Shown: positions 1 through 7,262, counted from the first letter of the stretch. The stretch is DNA of 7,262 bases from an uncultured Dorea sp. (GCA_934307335.1 CAKRCL010000068.1:1-7262); one strand, 5' to 3'. The notes: generated by a model from the sequence alone, not told the origin. Numbers and translations are program-made.

Positions 1-4
1 TATT

Positions 5-310
5 ATGTACGCATTGGCAGCACAGAGTGCAGGAACAAACTGGGTAGTACTGATTTTAGTATATGTAGTAATATTCGGTGGATTTTATATGTTATTCATG
101 CGCCCACAGAAAAAAGAGCAGAAGAGAATTCAGGAGATGATCGCAGAGATGGAAGTCGGTGATACCGTACTGACAACAAGCGGTTTTTACGGAGTTATCA
201 TTGATATCACAGACGATGATCTGATTGTTGAGTTTGGTAATAATAAGAACTGTAGAATCCCGATGCAGAAAGCAGCAATCGCACAGGTTGAGAAAGCATC
301 TGCTGAATAG
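5..310 (+). CDS. yajC: Preprotein translocase subunit YajC
   Basis: This 101-residue protein is an accessory component of the Sec translocon, known in other bacteria to associate with SecDF-YidC in the cytoplasmic membrane. The sequence shows the family layout. There is a short N-terminus, one hydrophobic helix at about residues 13-32, and then the hallmark RPQKKEQKR basic patch at about residues 33-41. A small cytoplasmic domain follows with the GDTVLTTSGFYGVI segment (about residues 52-65). Length is normal for the family. The ATG at position 5 gives a typical N-terminus, but the upstream ribosome binding site lies outside the window, so the start is inferred from the protein alone. A strong intrinsic terminator begins 15 bases after the stop, so this gene probably ends its transcription unit. 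Identification is firm; its precise role in export remains loosely defined in the family. Confidence 0.95.
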   Translation: MYALAAQSAGTNWVVLILVYVVIFGGFYMLFMRPQKKEQKRIQEMIAEMEVGDTVLTTSGFYGVIIDITDDDLIVEFGNNKNCRIPMQKAAIAQVEKASAE

Positions 311-324
311 GAAGATGAGGAGTG

Positions 325-357
325 AAGAAGAATCCCGGGACCGGGGTTCTTCTTTTT
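325..357 (+). terminator. Intrinsic terminator after yajC
   Basis: The arm AAGAAGAATCCC (325-336) pairs with GGGGTTCTTCTT (343-354), giving 12 base pairs with one T-G wobble around the loop GGGACC. A T-run from 353 to 357 follows directly. This is a textbook Rho-independent terminator and lies 15 bases downstream of the yajC stop codon. It also argues against the upstream GTG at 322 as the start of the next gene, because that reading frame would translate straight through the hairpin. Confidence 0.9.
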
Positions 358-363
358 CTATAT

Positions 364-1284
364 ATGTCAATAAATAAATCTATGAAGAAAGTTTTGAAGG
401 CATTATCGTTCGACGGGATTGAGGTGGAGGCATCCAGGCATCTTGCGAACCTCAAAGCGATAGATCCGATGAAAATCTTTCATAAAACAATTGATTACAA
501 AATTTATAACGGAGACTATGAAGTACCGGTCCGCATTTATCTTCCAAGGGAGAAAATAATAGAAGATCTTCCGGTGTTGTTGTTCTTCCATGGAGGCGGA
601 TGGGTAACGGACTGTATTGACAACTATGAACGTATCTGTGCAAGACTGGCTTCAGCAACCGAGCATATTGTTGTATCTGTAGAGTATCGTCTGGCACCGG
701 AACATCCATTCCCAATAGGTTTTCAAGATTGCTATGCTGTGGCAAAAGCAATTTATACAAATCGGTTTATATTAAATGTGAATCCGGAGCATATCACACT
801 GATTGGTGATAGTGCAGGGGGCAATCTGGCAGCTGCAGTTTCGCTGAAGGCAAGAGACGAAGGAATTTTCTTTCCTAAGAGGCAGATATTGATTTATCCT
901 GCGGTTAATAATGATTATAGTGAAGAGTCACTTTTTGAATCTGTAAAGAAATGTGGAAGTGATTATCTGCTGACAGCAGGAAAGATGCGTGATTACATTG
1001 ATTTTTATGCATCAAAAGAAGAAGATAAGCAGAATAAATATTTTGCACCACTTATGGAGACAGATTATAGACAACAACCGGATACTTTAATTTTGACAGC
1101 AGAATTTGATCCGCTTCGAGATGAAGGGGAAGAGTATGGAAGACGGTTAAAAGAAGCAGGAAATTATGTGGAAGTGCACCGGATTAAAGATGCACTTCAT
1201 GGTTATTTTGCACTGGGAATCAGATATTTTCATGTGCAGGAGAGTTTTGAACTGATCAATCAGTTCTTAAACAGGAGGAAATAA
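364..1284 (+). CDS. Alpha/beta hydrolase, HSL-type esterase/lipase
   Basis: This is a predicted carboxylester hydrolase of the hormone-sensitive-lipase (Abhydrolase_3) family. From the ATG at 364 it is 306 residues, a normal family length. The oxyanion-hole motif HGGGW is at residues 76-80 and the nucleophile elbow GDSAGG at 148-153 (Ser150). DPLRDEG starts at Asp249 and HGYF at His279, so a complete Ser150-Asp249-His279 triad is visible. There is no signal peptide, so it is probably cytoplasmic. The start is uncertain. The frame opens at GTG 322, but that would read through the yajC terminator. ATG 364, ATG 382 and ATG 469 all lack a clear Shine-Dalgarno sequence, and 364 is preferred because it gives the most family-like N-terminus. 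The stop codon lies 2 bases before the acyltransferase GTG, whose ribosome binding site is inside this gene, suggesting translational coupling. The substrate is unknown; acyl or acetyl esters are most likely. Confidence 0.85.
   Translation: MSINKSMKKVLKALSFDGIEVEASRHLANLKAIDPMKIFHKTIDYKIYNGDYEVPVRIYLPREKIIEDLPVLLFFHGGGWVTDCIDNYERICARLASATEHIVVSVEYRLAPEHPFPIGFQDCYAVAKAIYTNRFILNVNPEHITLIGDSAGGNLAAAVSLKARDEGIFFPKRQILIYPAVNNDYSEESLFESVKKCGSDYLLTAGKMRDYIDFYASKEEDKQNKYFAPLMETDYRQQPDTLILTAEFDPLRDEGEEYGRRLKEAGNYVEVHRIKDALHGYFALGIRYFHVQESFELINQFLNRRK
1273..1278 (+). promoter_or_regulatory. Ribosome binding site for the acyltransferase gene
   Basis: A perfect AGGAGG lies 8 bases before the GTG at 1287. 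It decides in favour of this GTG start. It sits inside the last codons of the hydrolase gene, so ribosomes finishing the hydrolase end almost on top of it. Confidence 0.85.
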
Positions 1285-1286
1285 AA

Positions 1287-3107
1287 GTGTTCCAGCAAAG
1301 AAGAGCTTATTGGAGAAATCTGGACAATGCAGCGAAGATGTTTTCTGCTGCCAGCAGCCCTAAGGACACAAGGGTATTCAGGTTTTATTGCGTTTTAAAA
1401 AAAGAGGTTGAAAAAGACATTCTACAAAAAGCATTGAATCAGACAATTGTCAAATACCCAGTGTTTTTATCGGTGATGCGTAAAGGGTTGTTCTGGCATT
1501 ATCTGGAAAAAAGTGATTTAAAGCCAATTGTGTGGGAAGAATACAAAGAGCCTTGCAGTCACCTTTATATAAGAGATAAAAAAGAGTTATTATTTGAGGT
1601 GACTTATTATAAGAACAGGATTAATTTTGAAGTATTCCATGCGTTGACAGATGGTACAGGTGCTACAGAATTTTTACGGGAACTGGTGAAAAATTATCTT
1701 TTTCTGGCACACGAAAAAGAGGGACTTGAAGATGTCAATCTTACAGATGAGACATTGACTGTAAAAGATCAGGAAGAAGATGGATTCAGCCGTTATTATA
1801 ATCCGGATGAGCGAGGCAAAAAAAAGAAAAAAAACCATGCTTATCAGATCCACCGGGAAAGTAAGGAGTATGAGGAACTTCAGGTTGTTGAAACGACAGC
1901 TTCTGTTGCAGAACTTCTTGCGGCGTCCAGAAATCGAGGGGTCTCTATGTCAGTTCTTTTGACTGCGGCTATGATTTGCGCAATTCATGAAGAACAGACA
2001 AAGCTTCAGGAAAAAAGGCCAGTGATACTTATGGTTCCAGTGAATCTTAGAAAGATATTTCCATCAGATTCTATGCTGAATTTTTTCAGTTATATAGAAC
2101 CGGGCTATCGGTTTGGAGAAGGAAAGGATTCATTTGATGATGTGTTGGAGGCAACAAAGAATTATTTTGAAGAAAATCTGTCAAAAGAAAAGATTGCAGA
2201 GCGTATGAATAATTTGATTGCATATGAAAAGCACAGAGTTTTAAAATGGGCACCTCTGGAAGTCAAAAACCGGTGTATAAAAATGGGAGCTAAACTCGCA
2301 GAACGTGAGGTGACAGCAGTTCTTTCAAATATGAGTGTAGTGAAGATGCCTGAAGAGTATGCAAAATATATTGAACGATTTGGTGTTTACACAAGTACAA
2401 TGCGAACAGAATTATGCATTTGTTCTTTTGGAGATACGGTGTCATTTTCTTTTACATCCAGATATGACAGTACAAATATCCAACGTAATTTCTATCGGAT
2501 ATTAAAAGAGCAGGGCATTTCAGTAAAAAAAGTAGTGCCGGATTTTCCGAAAGAAGTAAGACCTAATTATGAGGGGAAAAAGGTGTTTCAGACTTTTAAT
2601 TTCTGCTGTATCGCAGCAGTTGTATTGTGTGTGATGTTGAATTTGATCCTGACACCAAATCTTCACTGGTGGATATTTGCGGTAGCAGGAGGATTTAGTA
2701 TGTGGCTTGCATTTGCAACAGGGTATTTGAAGCGGTATAATCTACTTAAGAATGCGATGTGGCAATTGCTAATTATAAGTATTGGGTGTATTTTGTGGGA
2801 TGTTTTCACAGGGTGGCATGGGTGGTCGGTTGATCTTGTACTTCCATGTGTCTGTCTGGTCGTTGAGATTTTTATGGAACTGATAGCAAGAATACAGTCT
2901 CACCCGCCAAAAGAATACATGATTTATTATGTTATGGCGTCTGTGTACAGTATGCTGCTTCCGATGATCTTAATGATTACAGGAGTGATTCAATACCGTG
3001 CAGTTGCAGTCGTATGTGTAGGATTAAGTTTCTTGTTTTTTGTCAGGCTGCTTCTATTTAGGAGGAGAGAATTTAAAGAAGAAATGTACAAGAAATTTCA
3101 CGTATAA
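1287..3107 (+). CDS. Condensation-type acyltransferase fused to six-helix DUF6320-like membrane domain
   Basis: This is a 606-residue two-part protein. Residues 1 to about 420 resemble the alcohol acetyltransferase/condensation superfamily (CoA-dependent or carrier-dependent acyl transfer). There is an N-terminal [12 protein letters not shown] segment, the catalytic motif HALTDG at residues 118-123 (His118, Asp122; the position before His118 is Phe, not a second His), and SNMSVVKMP near residue 350. The C-terminal part has six predicted membrane helices at about 438-455, 461-481, 490-507, 514-534, 544-568 and 571-591, and ends in a basic tail. That tail and the helix pattern resemble DUF6320 proteins from memory; no zinc-ribbon CxxC pair is present before the helices. 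The enzyme is therefore probably membrane-anchored with its catalytic domain in the cytoplasm. The GTG start is supported by AGGAGG at 1273-1278. Its partner gene is the esterase 2 bases upstream. The acyl donor and acceptor are unknown; a lipid, sugar or alcohol acceptor is possible. Confidence 0.75.
   Translation: MFQQRRAYWRNLDNAAKMFSAASSPKDTRVFRFYCVLKKEVEKDILQKALNQTIVKYPVFLSVMRKGLFWHYLEKSDLKPIVWEEYKEPCSHLYIRDKKELLFEVTYYKNRINFEVFHALTDGTGATEFLRELVKNYLFLAHEKEGLEDVNLTDETLTVKDQEEDGFSRYYNPDERGKKKKKNHAYQIHRESKEYEELQVVETTASVAELLAASRNRGVSMSVLLTAAMICAIHEEQTKLQEKRPVILMVPVNLRKIFPSDSMLNFFSYIEPGYRFGEGKDSFDDVLEATKNYFEENLSKEKIAERMNNLIAYEKHRVLKWAPLEVKNRCIKMGAKLAEREVTAVLSNMSVVKMPEEYAKYIERFGVYTSTMRTELCICSFGDTVSFSFTSRYDSTNIQRNFYRILKEQGISVKKVVPDFPKEVRPNYEGKKVFQTFNFCCIAAVVLCVMLNLILTPNLHWWIFAVAGGFSMWLAFATGYLKRYNLLKNAMWQLLIISIGCILWDVFTGWHGWSVDLVLPCVCLVVEIFMELIARIQSHPPKEYMIYYVMASVYSMLLPMILMITGVIQYRAVAVVCVGLSFLFFVRLLLFRRREFKEEMYKKFHV
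1818..1834 (+). repeat. Poly-A tract A8-G-A8 inside the acyltransferase gene
   Basis: Eight A residues, one G and eight more A residues encode Lys178-Lys182 and the start of Asn183, in a hydrophilic linker between parts of the condensation-like domain. Gaining one A would give a stop at 1862-1864, and losing one A would give a stop ending at 1962. Either slip would truncate the protein well before its membrane domain. Such runs are prone to polymerase slippage, but slippage itself cannot be seen here. Confidence 0.8.
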
Positions 3108-3127
3108 GAGTATAGCGTATTTGGGAC

Positions 3128-3134
3128 AAGGAGG
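3128..3134 (+). promoter_or_regulatory. Ribosome binding site for udp
   Basis: AAGGAGG lies 7 bases before the ATG at 3142. The open frame extends upstream to an ATG at 3040 inside the acyltransferase gene. This site, together with family-like protein length, places the true start at 3142. Confidence 0.85.
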
Positions 3135-3141
3135 TTTGAGG

Positions 3142-3918
3142 ATGATTAATTATTCTGAGGACAAAGACAGACAGTATCATGTACAATTAGGCGCAGGTGA
3201 TGTTGGCAAATATGTGATTCTGACAGGTGACCCTAAACGGTGTCAGAAGATTGCAGAACATTTTGAAGGAGCAGAATTAGTAGCCGACAGTAGAGAATTT
3301 ACAACTTATACAGGATATCTGAATGGAGAAAAAGTAAGTGTGACTTCAACCGGGATCGGAGGACCGTCTGCGGCGATTGCACTGGAAGAACTGGTAAATG
3401 TCGGAGCAGATACGTTCATCCGCGTAGGTACAAGCGGGGGAATGCAGCTTGACGTAAAGAGCGGAGATCTTGTAATTGCTACTGGAGCGGTACGTATGGA
3501 AGGAACAAGTAAAGAATATGCACCAATTGAATTTCCGGCAGTATCTGATTTTGCGGTGACAAATGCACTTGTCCAGGCAGCAGAGAATTTAGAACTTCCA
3601 TATCATATCGGAGTAGTGGAGTGTAAAGATTCTTTTTATGGACAACATGCGCCGGAGACAAAACCAGTAGGATATGAGCTTTTAGACAAGTGGAATGCCT
3701 GGGTACAGTGTGGATGTCTTGCTTCAGAGATGGAGTCTGCAGCATTATTTGTAGTAGGCAGTTACAGAAAAGTACGAATCGGAACAGTTCTGCTTACGAT
3801 GGCGAACCAGGAACGTGCAAAAAAAGGACTGGAAAATCCGGTAGTGCATGATACAGAAACACCAATCTGTACTGCGGTAGAGGCACTGCGTATACTGATC
3901 GAAAAAGAAAGGAGATAA
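3142..3918 (+). CDS. udp: Uridine phosphorylase-type nucleoside phosphorylase
   Basis: This 258-residue cytoplasmic enzyme belongs to the PNP/UDP phosphorylase superfamily. It is expected to convert uridine (possibly deoxyuridine or thymidine) and phosphate to the base and (deoxy)ribose-1-phosphate. The phosphate-site motif GDPKR is at residues 29-33 and RVGT at 94-97 (Arg94, Thr97). The ribose-site EMES is at 196-199. These match the E. coli Udp order and nearly the same numbering. The uracil-recognition loop differs: E. coli has FYPGQER with Gln166 and Arg168, whereas here FYGQHAPE (165-172) keeps Gln168 but lacks the arginine. I recall similar loops in Firmicutes homologues, so this may be a family variant. 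Base preference is therefore less certain than the reaction type. It starts 34 bases after the acyltransferase and ends 3 bases before deoD, so udp and deoD are almost certainly co-transcribed. Confidence 0.87.
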   Translation: MINYSEDKDRQYHVQLGAGDVGKYVILTGDPKRCQKIAEHFEGAELVADSREFTTYTGYLNGEKVSVTSTGIGGPSAAIALEELVNVGADTFIRVGTSGGMQLDVKSGDLVIATGAVRMEGTSKEYAPIEFPAVSDFAVTNALVQAAENLELPYHIGVVECKDSFYGQHAPETKPVGYELLDKWNAWVQCGCLASEMESAALFVVGSYRKVRIGTVLLTMANQERAKKGLENPVVHDTETPICTAVEALRILIEKERR

Positions 3919-3921
3919 CAT

Positions 3922-4620
3922 ATGGGAACACCACATAACGGAGCAAAAAAAGGAGAAATTGCAAAGAAAATTCTGATGCCGGGAGATCCGCTTCGCGCAA
4001 AATATATTGCGGAACATTTTTTTGAGAATGCAGTATGTTTTAATACGGTAAGAAATATGTTGGGTTACACAGGAACATATAAAGGGGAGAAGCTTTCAGT
4101 TATGGGCGGCGGTATGGGAATGCCATCTGTAGGAATTTACACATATGAGCTTTTTCATGAGTATGATGTAGAGGAGATTATCCGCATCGGATCGGCAGGA
4201 GCATTTCAAGATGATGTGAATCTAAGGGATGTTGTCATTGCAATGGGAGCTTGTACGGATTCCAATTATGCTAAGCAATATAATCTTCCGGGGACCTATG
4301 CGCCAATTGTAGATTATGATCTTTTGGAACGTGCGGTAAATACTGCAAGAAGAAAGAATCAGCCGGTTCATGTGGGAAATGTTTTATCATCAGATATATT
4401 TTATAATGATGATCCGACTGTAAATGATCGCTGGCGTAAGATGGGGGTACTTGCTGTAGAGATGGAAGCAGCAGCGCTTTATATGAATGCGGCGAGGGCA
4501 GGGAGAAAAGCACTATGTATGCTGACAATTTCAGATCATTTGTATCGAAATGAGAAGCTTTCAGCGCAGGAAAGACAGCTTGGATTTGACAATATGATAC
4601 AGCTTTCGCTGGATATGTAA
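3922..4620 (+). CDS. deoD: Purine nucleoside phosphorylase, DeoD type
   Basis: This 232-residue enzyme is a hexamer-type (E. coli DeoD-like) purine nucleoside phosphorylase. It cleaves purine (deoxy)nucleosides with phosphate in the cytoplasm for salvage. The N-terminus MGTPHNGA matches the family. Phosphate-binding GDPLR is at 21-25 and RIGS at 88-91, with GACTDS following. The ribose-site EMEAAA begins at Glu180 (Met181, Glu182), and the catalytic SDH is at 204-206. Asp205 corresponds to E. coli Asp204, the acid that protonates the purine N7. It is a few residues shorter than E. coli DeoD at the C-terminus, where conservation is low. AAAGGAG (3908-3914) provides the ribosome binding site inside the end of udp. 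No convincing terminator follows; only a 4-base-pair hairpin (4600-4611) lies over the last codons. Confidence 0.95.
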   Translation: MGTPHNGAKKGEIAKKILMPGDPLRAKYIAEHFFENAVCFNTVRNMLGYTGTYKGEKLSVMGGGMGMPSVGIYTYELFHEYDVEEIIRIGSAGAFQDDVNLRDVVIAMGACTDSNYAKQYNLPGTYAPIVDYDLLERAVNTARRKNQPVHVGNVLSSDIFYNDDPTVNDRWRKMGVLAVEMEAAALYMNAARAGRKALCMLTISDHLYRNEKLSAQERQLGFDNMIQLSLDM

Positions 4621-4664
4621 TGAATTTTTGTAGTATTTTTTCATGGATTTAGCGTATTAAAGTA

Positions 4665-4693
4665 TTGAAATCTGTTAAAAAATAGGCTAATAT
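4665..4693 (+). promoter_or_regulatory. Predicted sigma-A promoter for leuB-ilvD
   Basis: TTGAAA (4665-4670) and TAATAT (4688-4693) are separated by 17 bases, and TATAAA at 4691-4696 overlaps as an alternative -10. Transcription would start near 4700, leaving a leader of only about 40 bases before leuB. That is too short for a T-box or a leader-peptide attenuator. The 121-base gap between deoD and leuB is AT-rich, so chance matches are possible. Two 10-of-15 matches to the CodY consensus (4623-4637 and about 4669-4683) are too weak to call. Confidence 0.5.
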
Positions 4694-4741
4694 AAAACAC
4701 ATAGATTTTTTTGCAGTACAGTCAGGAAGGAAGAGATACAT

Positions 4742-5824
4742 ATGAATTTAAAAATTGGTGTGATCAAAGGAGACGGAATTGGACCGGAAATCGTAACAGA
4801 GGCTATGAAAGTGCTGGACAAAGTGGCAGAGCGTTATGGCCATAATATAGAATACAGACAGTTACTGATGGGTGGCGCATCGATTGATGTTCATGGTGTT
4901 CCGCTTACAGATGAAACAGTGGCAGAGGCAAAAAACTGTGATGCAGTTCTGATGGGGTCTATCGGTGGAAATACAAGCACTTCACCATGGTACAAATTAG
5001 AGCCGTCTAAGAGACCGGAAGCGGGACTTCTTCGTATTCGTAAGGAATTGAATCTTTTTGCTAATTTAAGACCGGCAATTCTTTATGATGAGTTAAAAGA
5101 AGCATGTCCGTTGAAAGAAGAGATTACAGAAGGCGGATTTGATCTGATGATCATGCGAGAACTGACTGGCGGACTTTATTTTGGAGAGAGAAAAACAGAA
5201 GAAGTAGACGGAGTCATGACAGCTTTTGACAGTCTTACATATAACGAGAATGAAATTCGCAGAATTGCAAAAAGAGCATTTGATATTGCTATGAAGCGGA
5301 GAAAGAAAGTGACAAGTGTAGATAAGGCAAATGTTCTGGATTCTTCCAGACTTTGGAGAAAAGTAGTAGAGGAAGTTGCAAAGGATTATCCGGAAGTGAC
5401 TCTTGAGCACATGCTTGTTGATAATAGTGCAATGCAGTTAGTAAAAAATCCAAAGCAGTTTGATGTGATTCTGACGGAGAATATGTTCGGAGATATTCTT
5501 TCTGATGAGGCAAGTATGGTCACAGGATCGATCGGAATGCTTGCAAGTGCCAGTCTGAATGAAACAAAATTTGGTCTCTATGAGCCAAGTGGCGGATCAG
5601 CACCGGATATTGCAGGACAGGGGATTGCAAATCCAATCGCAACAATTCTTTCCGCTGCAATGATGTTAAGATTTAGCTTTGATCTTGATAAAGAGGCAGA
5701 CGCAATCGAGGCATCAGTAGCAAAAGTGTTAAAAGACGGATATCGTACAATTGACATAATGTCTGAAGGAAAAACACAGATAGGAACAGCCCAGATGGGT
5801 GACCAGATCGCAGTAAACATATAA
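4742..5824 (+). CDS. leuB: 3-isopropylmalate dehydrogenase
   Basis: This 360-residue NAD-dependent cytoplasmic enzyme oxidises and decarboxylates 3-isopropylmalate to 4-methyl-2-oxopentanoate, the third step of the leucine branch. GDGIGPE is near residue 10. Substrate-binding arginines are in [13 protein letters not shown] (Arg100, Arg110) and at Arg139 of [10 protein letters not shown], whose Tyr146 is the catalytic tyrosine. Lys195 lies in [14 protein letters not shown]. The metal-binding aspartates are Asp227, Asp251 and Asp255 (DNSAMQ and [11 protein letters not shown]). [18 protein letters not shown] is the NAD-binding loop, and its GGSAPD form also occurs in E. coli LeuB. Length is typical. 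The ATG is preceded by AAGGAAGAG (4727-4735) at 6 bases. ilvD follows after 17 bases. leuC and leuD, the usual partners, are not in the window and would have to be encoded elsewhere. Confidence 0.97.
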   Translation: MNLKIGVIKGDGIGPEIVTEAMKVLDKVAERYGHNIEYRQLLMGGASIDVHGVPLTDETVAEAKNCDAVLMGSIGGNTSTSPWYKLEPSKRPEAGLLRIRKELNLFANLRPAILYDELKEACPLKEEITEGGFDLMIMRELTGGLYFGERKTEEVDGVMTAFDSLTYNENEIRRIAKRAFDIAMKRRKKVTSVDKANVLDSSRLWRKVVEEVAKDYPEVTLEHMLVDNSAMQLVKNPKQFDVILTENMFGDILSDEASMVTGSIGMLASASLNETKFGLYEPSGGSAPDIAGQGIANPIATILSAAMMLRFSFDLDKEADAIEASVAKVLKDGYRTIDIMSEGKTQIGTAQMGDQIAVNI

Positions 5825-5841
5825 TGGAGGTACATAGAAGC

Positions 5842-7262
5842 ATGAGAAGTGATACAGTAACAAAAGGAAAGCAGCAGGCACCGCATCGTTCCCTTTTCAA
5901 TGCATTGGGAATGACACAGGAAGAGATGGAAAGACCACTGGTTGGTATTGTAAGTTCATATAATGAAATCGTACCGGGTCATATGAATCTGGATAAAATT
6001 GTAAATGCAGTAAAGCAAGGAGTTGCTATGGCTGGTGGAACACCGGTTGTATTTCCTGCAATCGCAGTTTGTGACGGAATTGCGATGGGACATATTGGAA
6101 TGAAGTATTCTCTTGTAACAAGAGATTTGATCGCAGACTCTACAGAGGCTATGGCAATGGCTCATCAGTTTGATGCGCTTGTTATGGTACCAAACTGTGA
6201 TAAAAATGTACCGGGACTTTTGATGGCAGCAGCCAGAATCAATGTTCCGACAGTTTTTGTCAGTGGAGGACCGATGCTTGCAGGACATGTAAAAGGACAA
6301 AAGAGAAGCCTTTCAAGTATGTTTGAGGCGGTAGGAGCCAATGCAGCCGGAACCCTTTCCGATGAAGATCTTTGTGAATTTGAAAATAAAGTATGTCCAA
6401 CATGTGGATCTTGTTCCGGAATGTATACGGCAAACAGTATGAACTGTCTGACTGAGGTACTTGGTATGGGACTTCGTGGAAATGGTACAATTCCGGCAGT
6501 ATATTCTGAGAGAATTCGTCTTGCAAAGCATGCGGGTATGAAGGTTATGGAATTATGGGAGAAGAATATCTGTCCAAGAGATATTATGACAGAGGATGCA
6601 ATTTTAAATGCACTGACAGTAGATATGGCACTCGGATGTTCTACAAACAGTATGCTTCATCTTCCGGCAATTGCTCATGAGATTGGAATGGATTTTGAGA
6701 TTGATTTTGCAAATGGAATCAGTGAAAAGACTCCAAACCTTTGTCATCTTGCACCGGCAGGTCCGACTTATATGGAAGACCTCAACGAGGCAGGCGGTGT
6801 CTATGCAGTTATGGCTGAGCTGAACAAAAAGGGACTGCTTCACACAGACTGTATGACAGTTACAGGTAAGACCGTAGGTGAGAATATCGAAGGAGTACAG
6901 AATAAGAATCCGGAAGTTATCCGTCCAATCGATCATCCGTACAGCCAGACAGGTGGACTTGCAGTATTAAAGGGTAATCTTGCACCAGATGGAAGTGTTG
7001 TAAAGCGTTCAGCAGTGGTTGATGAGATGCTCGTACATGAAGGACCGGCAAGAGTATTTGAATGTGAGGAAGATGCAATCGCAGCAATCAAAGGTGGTAA
7101 AATCAACCACGGTGATGTTGTTGTTATCCGCTATGAAGGACCAAAGGGAGGTCCTGGTATGAGAGAGATGCTGAACCCGACTTCCGCAATTGCAGGAATG
7201 GGACTTGGTTCCAGTGTTGCTCTGATCACGGACGGACGTTTCAGCGGAGCATCCAGAGGAGC
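5842..7262 (+). CDS. ilvD: Dihydroxy-acid dehydratase (3' end beyond window)
   Basis: This iron-sulfur enzyme dehydrates 2,3-dihydroxy-isovalerate and 2,3-dihydroxy-3-methylvalerate to the 2-keto acids leading to valine, leucine and isoleucine. The window holds 473 complete codons of an expected roughly 550-560, so about 80 C-terminal residues are missing because of the window edge, not a mutation. Visible motifs are MRSDTV at the start, VPGHMNL (44-50), VCDGIAMGH (Cys77), PNCDKN (Cys119, and Lys121 as a candidate metal-coordinating modified lysine), [10 protein letters not shown] (185-194, Cys191), [10 protein letters not shown] and DGRFSG (Ser468, likely the catalytic serine region). Gly46 sits where [2Fe-2S]-type relatives carry a cysteine (PCN), as in E. 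coli IlvD, so an oxygen-sensitive [4Fe-4S] enzyme is expected. GGAGG (5826-5830) is 11 bases before the ATG. It is probably co-transcribed with leuB, and ilvB-type genes may follow outside the window. Confidence 0.96.
   Translation, partial: MRSDTVTKGKQQAPHRSLFNALGMTQEEMERPLVGIVSSYNEIVPGHMNLDKIVNAVKQGVAMAGGTPVVFPAIAVCDGIAMGHIGMKYSLVTRDLIADSTEAMAMAHQFDALVMVPNCDKNVPGLLMAAARINVPTVFVSGGPMLAGHVKGQKRSLSSMFEAVGANAAGTLSDEDLCEFENKVCPTCGSCSGMYTANSMNCLTEVLGMGLRGNGTIPAVYSERIRLAKHAGMKVMELWEKNICPRDIMTEDAILNALTVDMALGCSTNSMLHLPAIAHEIGMDFEIDFANGISEKTPNLCHLAPAGPTYMEDLNEAGGVYAVMAELNKKGLLHTDCMTVTGKTVGENIEGVQNKNPEVIRPIDHPYSQTGGLAVLKGNLAPDGSVVKRSAVVDEMLVHEGPARVFECEEDAIAAIKGGKINHGDVVVIRYEGPKGGPGMREMLNPTSAIAGMGLGSSVALITDGRFSGASRG

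Noticed and set aside
322..363. GTG at 322 as start of the hydrolase
   Set aside because: The added codons lie within the yajC terminator hairpin, and the nearby GAGGAG abuts the GTG with no spacing. ATG 364 is more plausible.
315..377. A 20-codon small ORF from ATG 315 running through the terminator
   Set aside because: It has no properly spaced ribosome binding site and is simply the terminator read in another frame.
3033..3060. TTGTTT-N16-TATTTA as a udp promoter
   Set aside because: The -10 match is only 3 of 6 and it lies in coding sequence for a membrane helix, where T-rich codons are expected.
3040..3141. Upstream extension of udp overlapping the acyltransferase
   Set aside because: The extension has no family-like sequence, while AAGGAGG 7 bases before ATG 3142 and the protein length support the later start.
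4600..4611. Hairpin CAGC-TTTC-GCTG at the end of deoD as a terminator
   Set aside because: The stem has only 4 base pairs with mismatches beyond, and the T-run is 14 bases away.
4623..4683. CodY-like boxes upstream of leuB
   Set aside because: The two best matches have 5 mismatches in 15 positions within very AT-rich DNA, which is expected by chance.
5579..5640. GGSAPD in LeuB instead of HGSAPD as an unusual cofactor loop
   Set aside because: E. coli LeuB carries the same GGSAPD form, so this is a normal variant of the NAD-binding loop.
5956..6936. Several open frames of 70-114 codons on the minus strand opposite ilvD, and similar ones opposite the other genes
   Set aside because: They are antisense shadows of well-identified genes, with no ribosome binding site or recognisable domain and with compositions rich in Cys, Ser and His.

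Overview
The window looks like a chromosomal segment of a Lachnospiraceae-type member of the Clostridia. The base composition is moderately AT-rich, strong AGGAGG-type ribosome binding sites are common, and the proteins resemble gut Clostridia versions from memory. No database search was possible, so genus is not claimed. All real genes are on the + strand. I found no mobile element, CRISPR array, rRNA, tRNA or riboswitch.

Layout. (1) Positions 5-310 hold yajC, a small membrane partner of the Sec translocon, closed by a strong intrinsic terminator at 325-357. (2) Positions 364-3107 hold a tightly spaced pair: an HSL-family alpha/beta hydrolase with a complete Ser-Asp-His triad, then a 606-residue protein. 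The latter joins a condensation/alcohol-acetyltransferase-like domain (HxxxDG motif) to six predicted membrane helices that resemble DUF6320. (3) Positions 3142-4620 hold two paralogous nucleoside phosphorylases, a uridine phosphorylase type (udp) and a purine type (deoD), separated by 3 bases. (4) After a 121-base AT-rich gap with a plausible sigma-A promoter come leuB (4742-5824) and ilvD (5842 to beyond the window edge), part of branched-chain amino acid biosynthesis.

How the genes work together. udp and deoD together phosphorolyse pyrimidine and purine nucleosides to free bases and (deoxy)ribose-1-phosphate. LeuB acts in the leucine branch; IlvD supplies the 2-keto acid precursors of valine, leucine and isoleucine. 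The hydrolase and the membrane acyltransferase probably act on the same unknown ester or lipid: one family cleaves acyl esters and the other transfers acyl groups. Spacing would allow hydrolase, acyltransferase, udp and deoD to share a transcript, but whether they do cannot be seen from sequence.

Most of the window is ordinary metabolism. The least explained part is the hydrolase/acyltransferase pair: its substrate is unknown, it has a fused membrane domain, its start lies immediately after a terminator with no visible ribosome binding site, and the acyltransferase gene carries an A8-G-A8 tract. I see no convincing case for a wholly new system.
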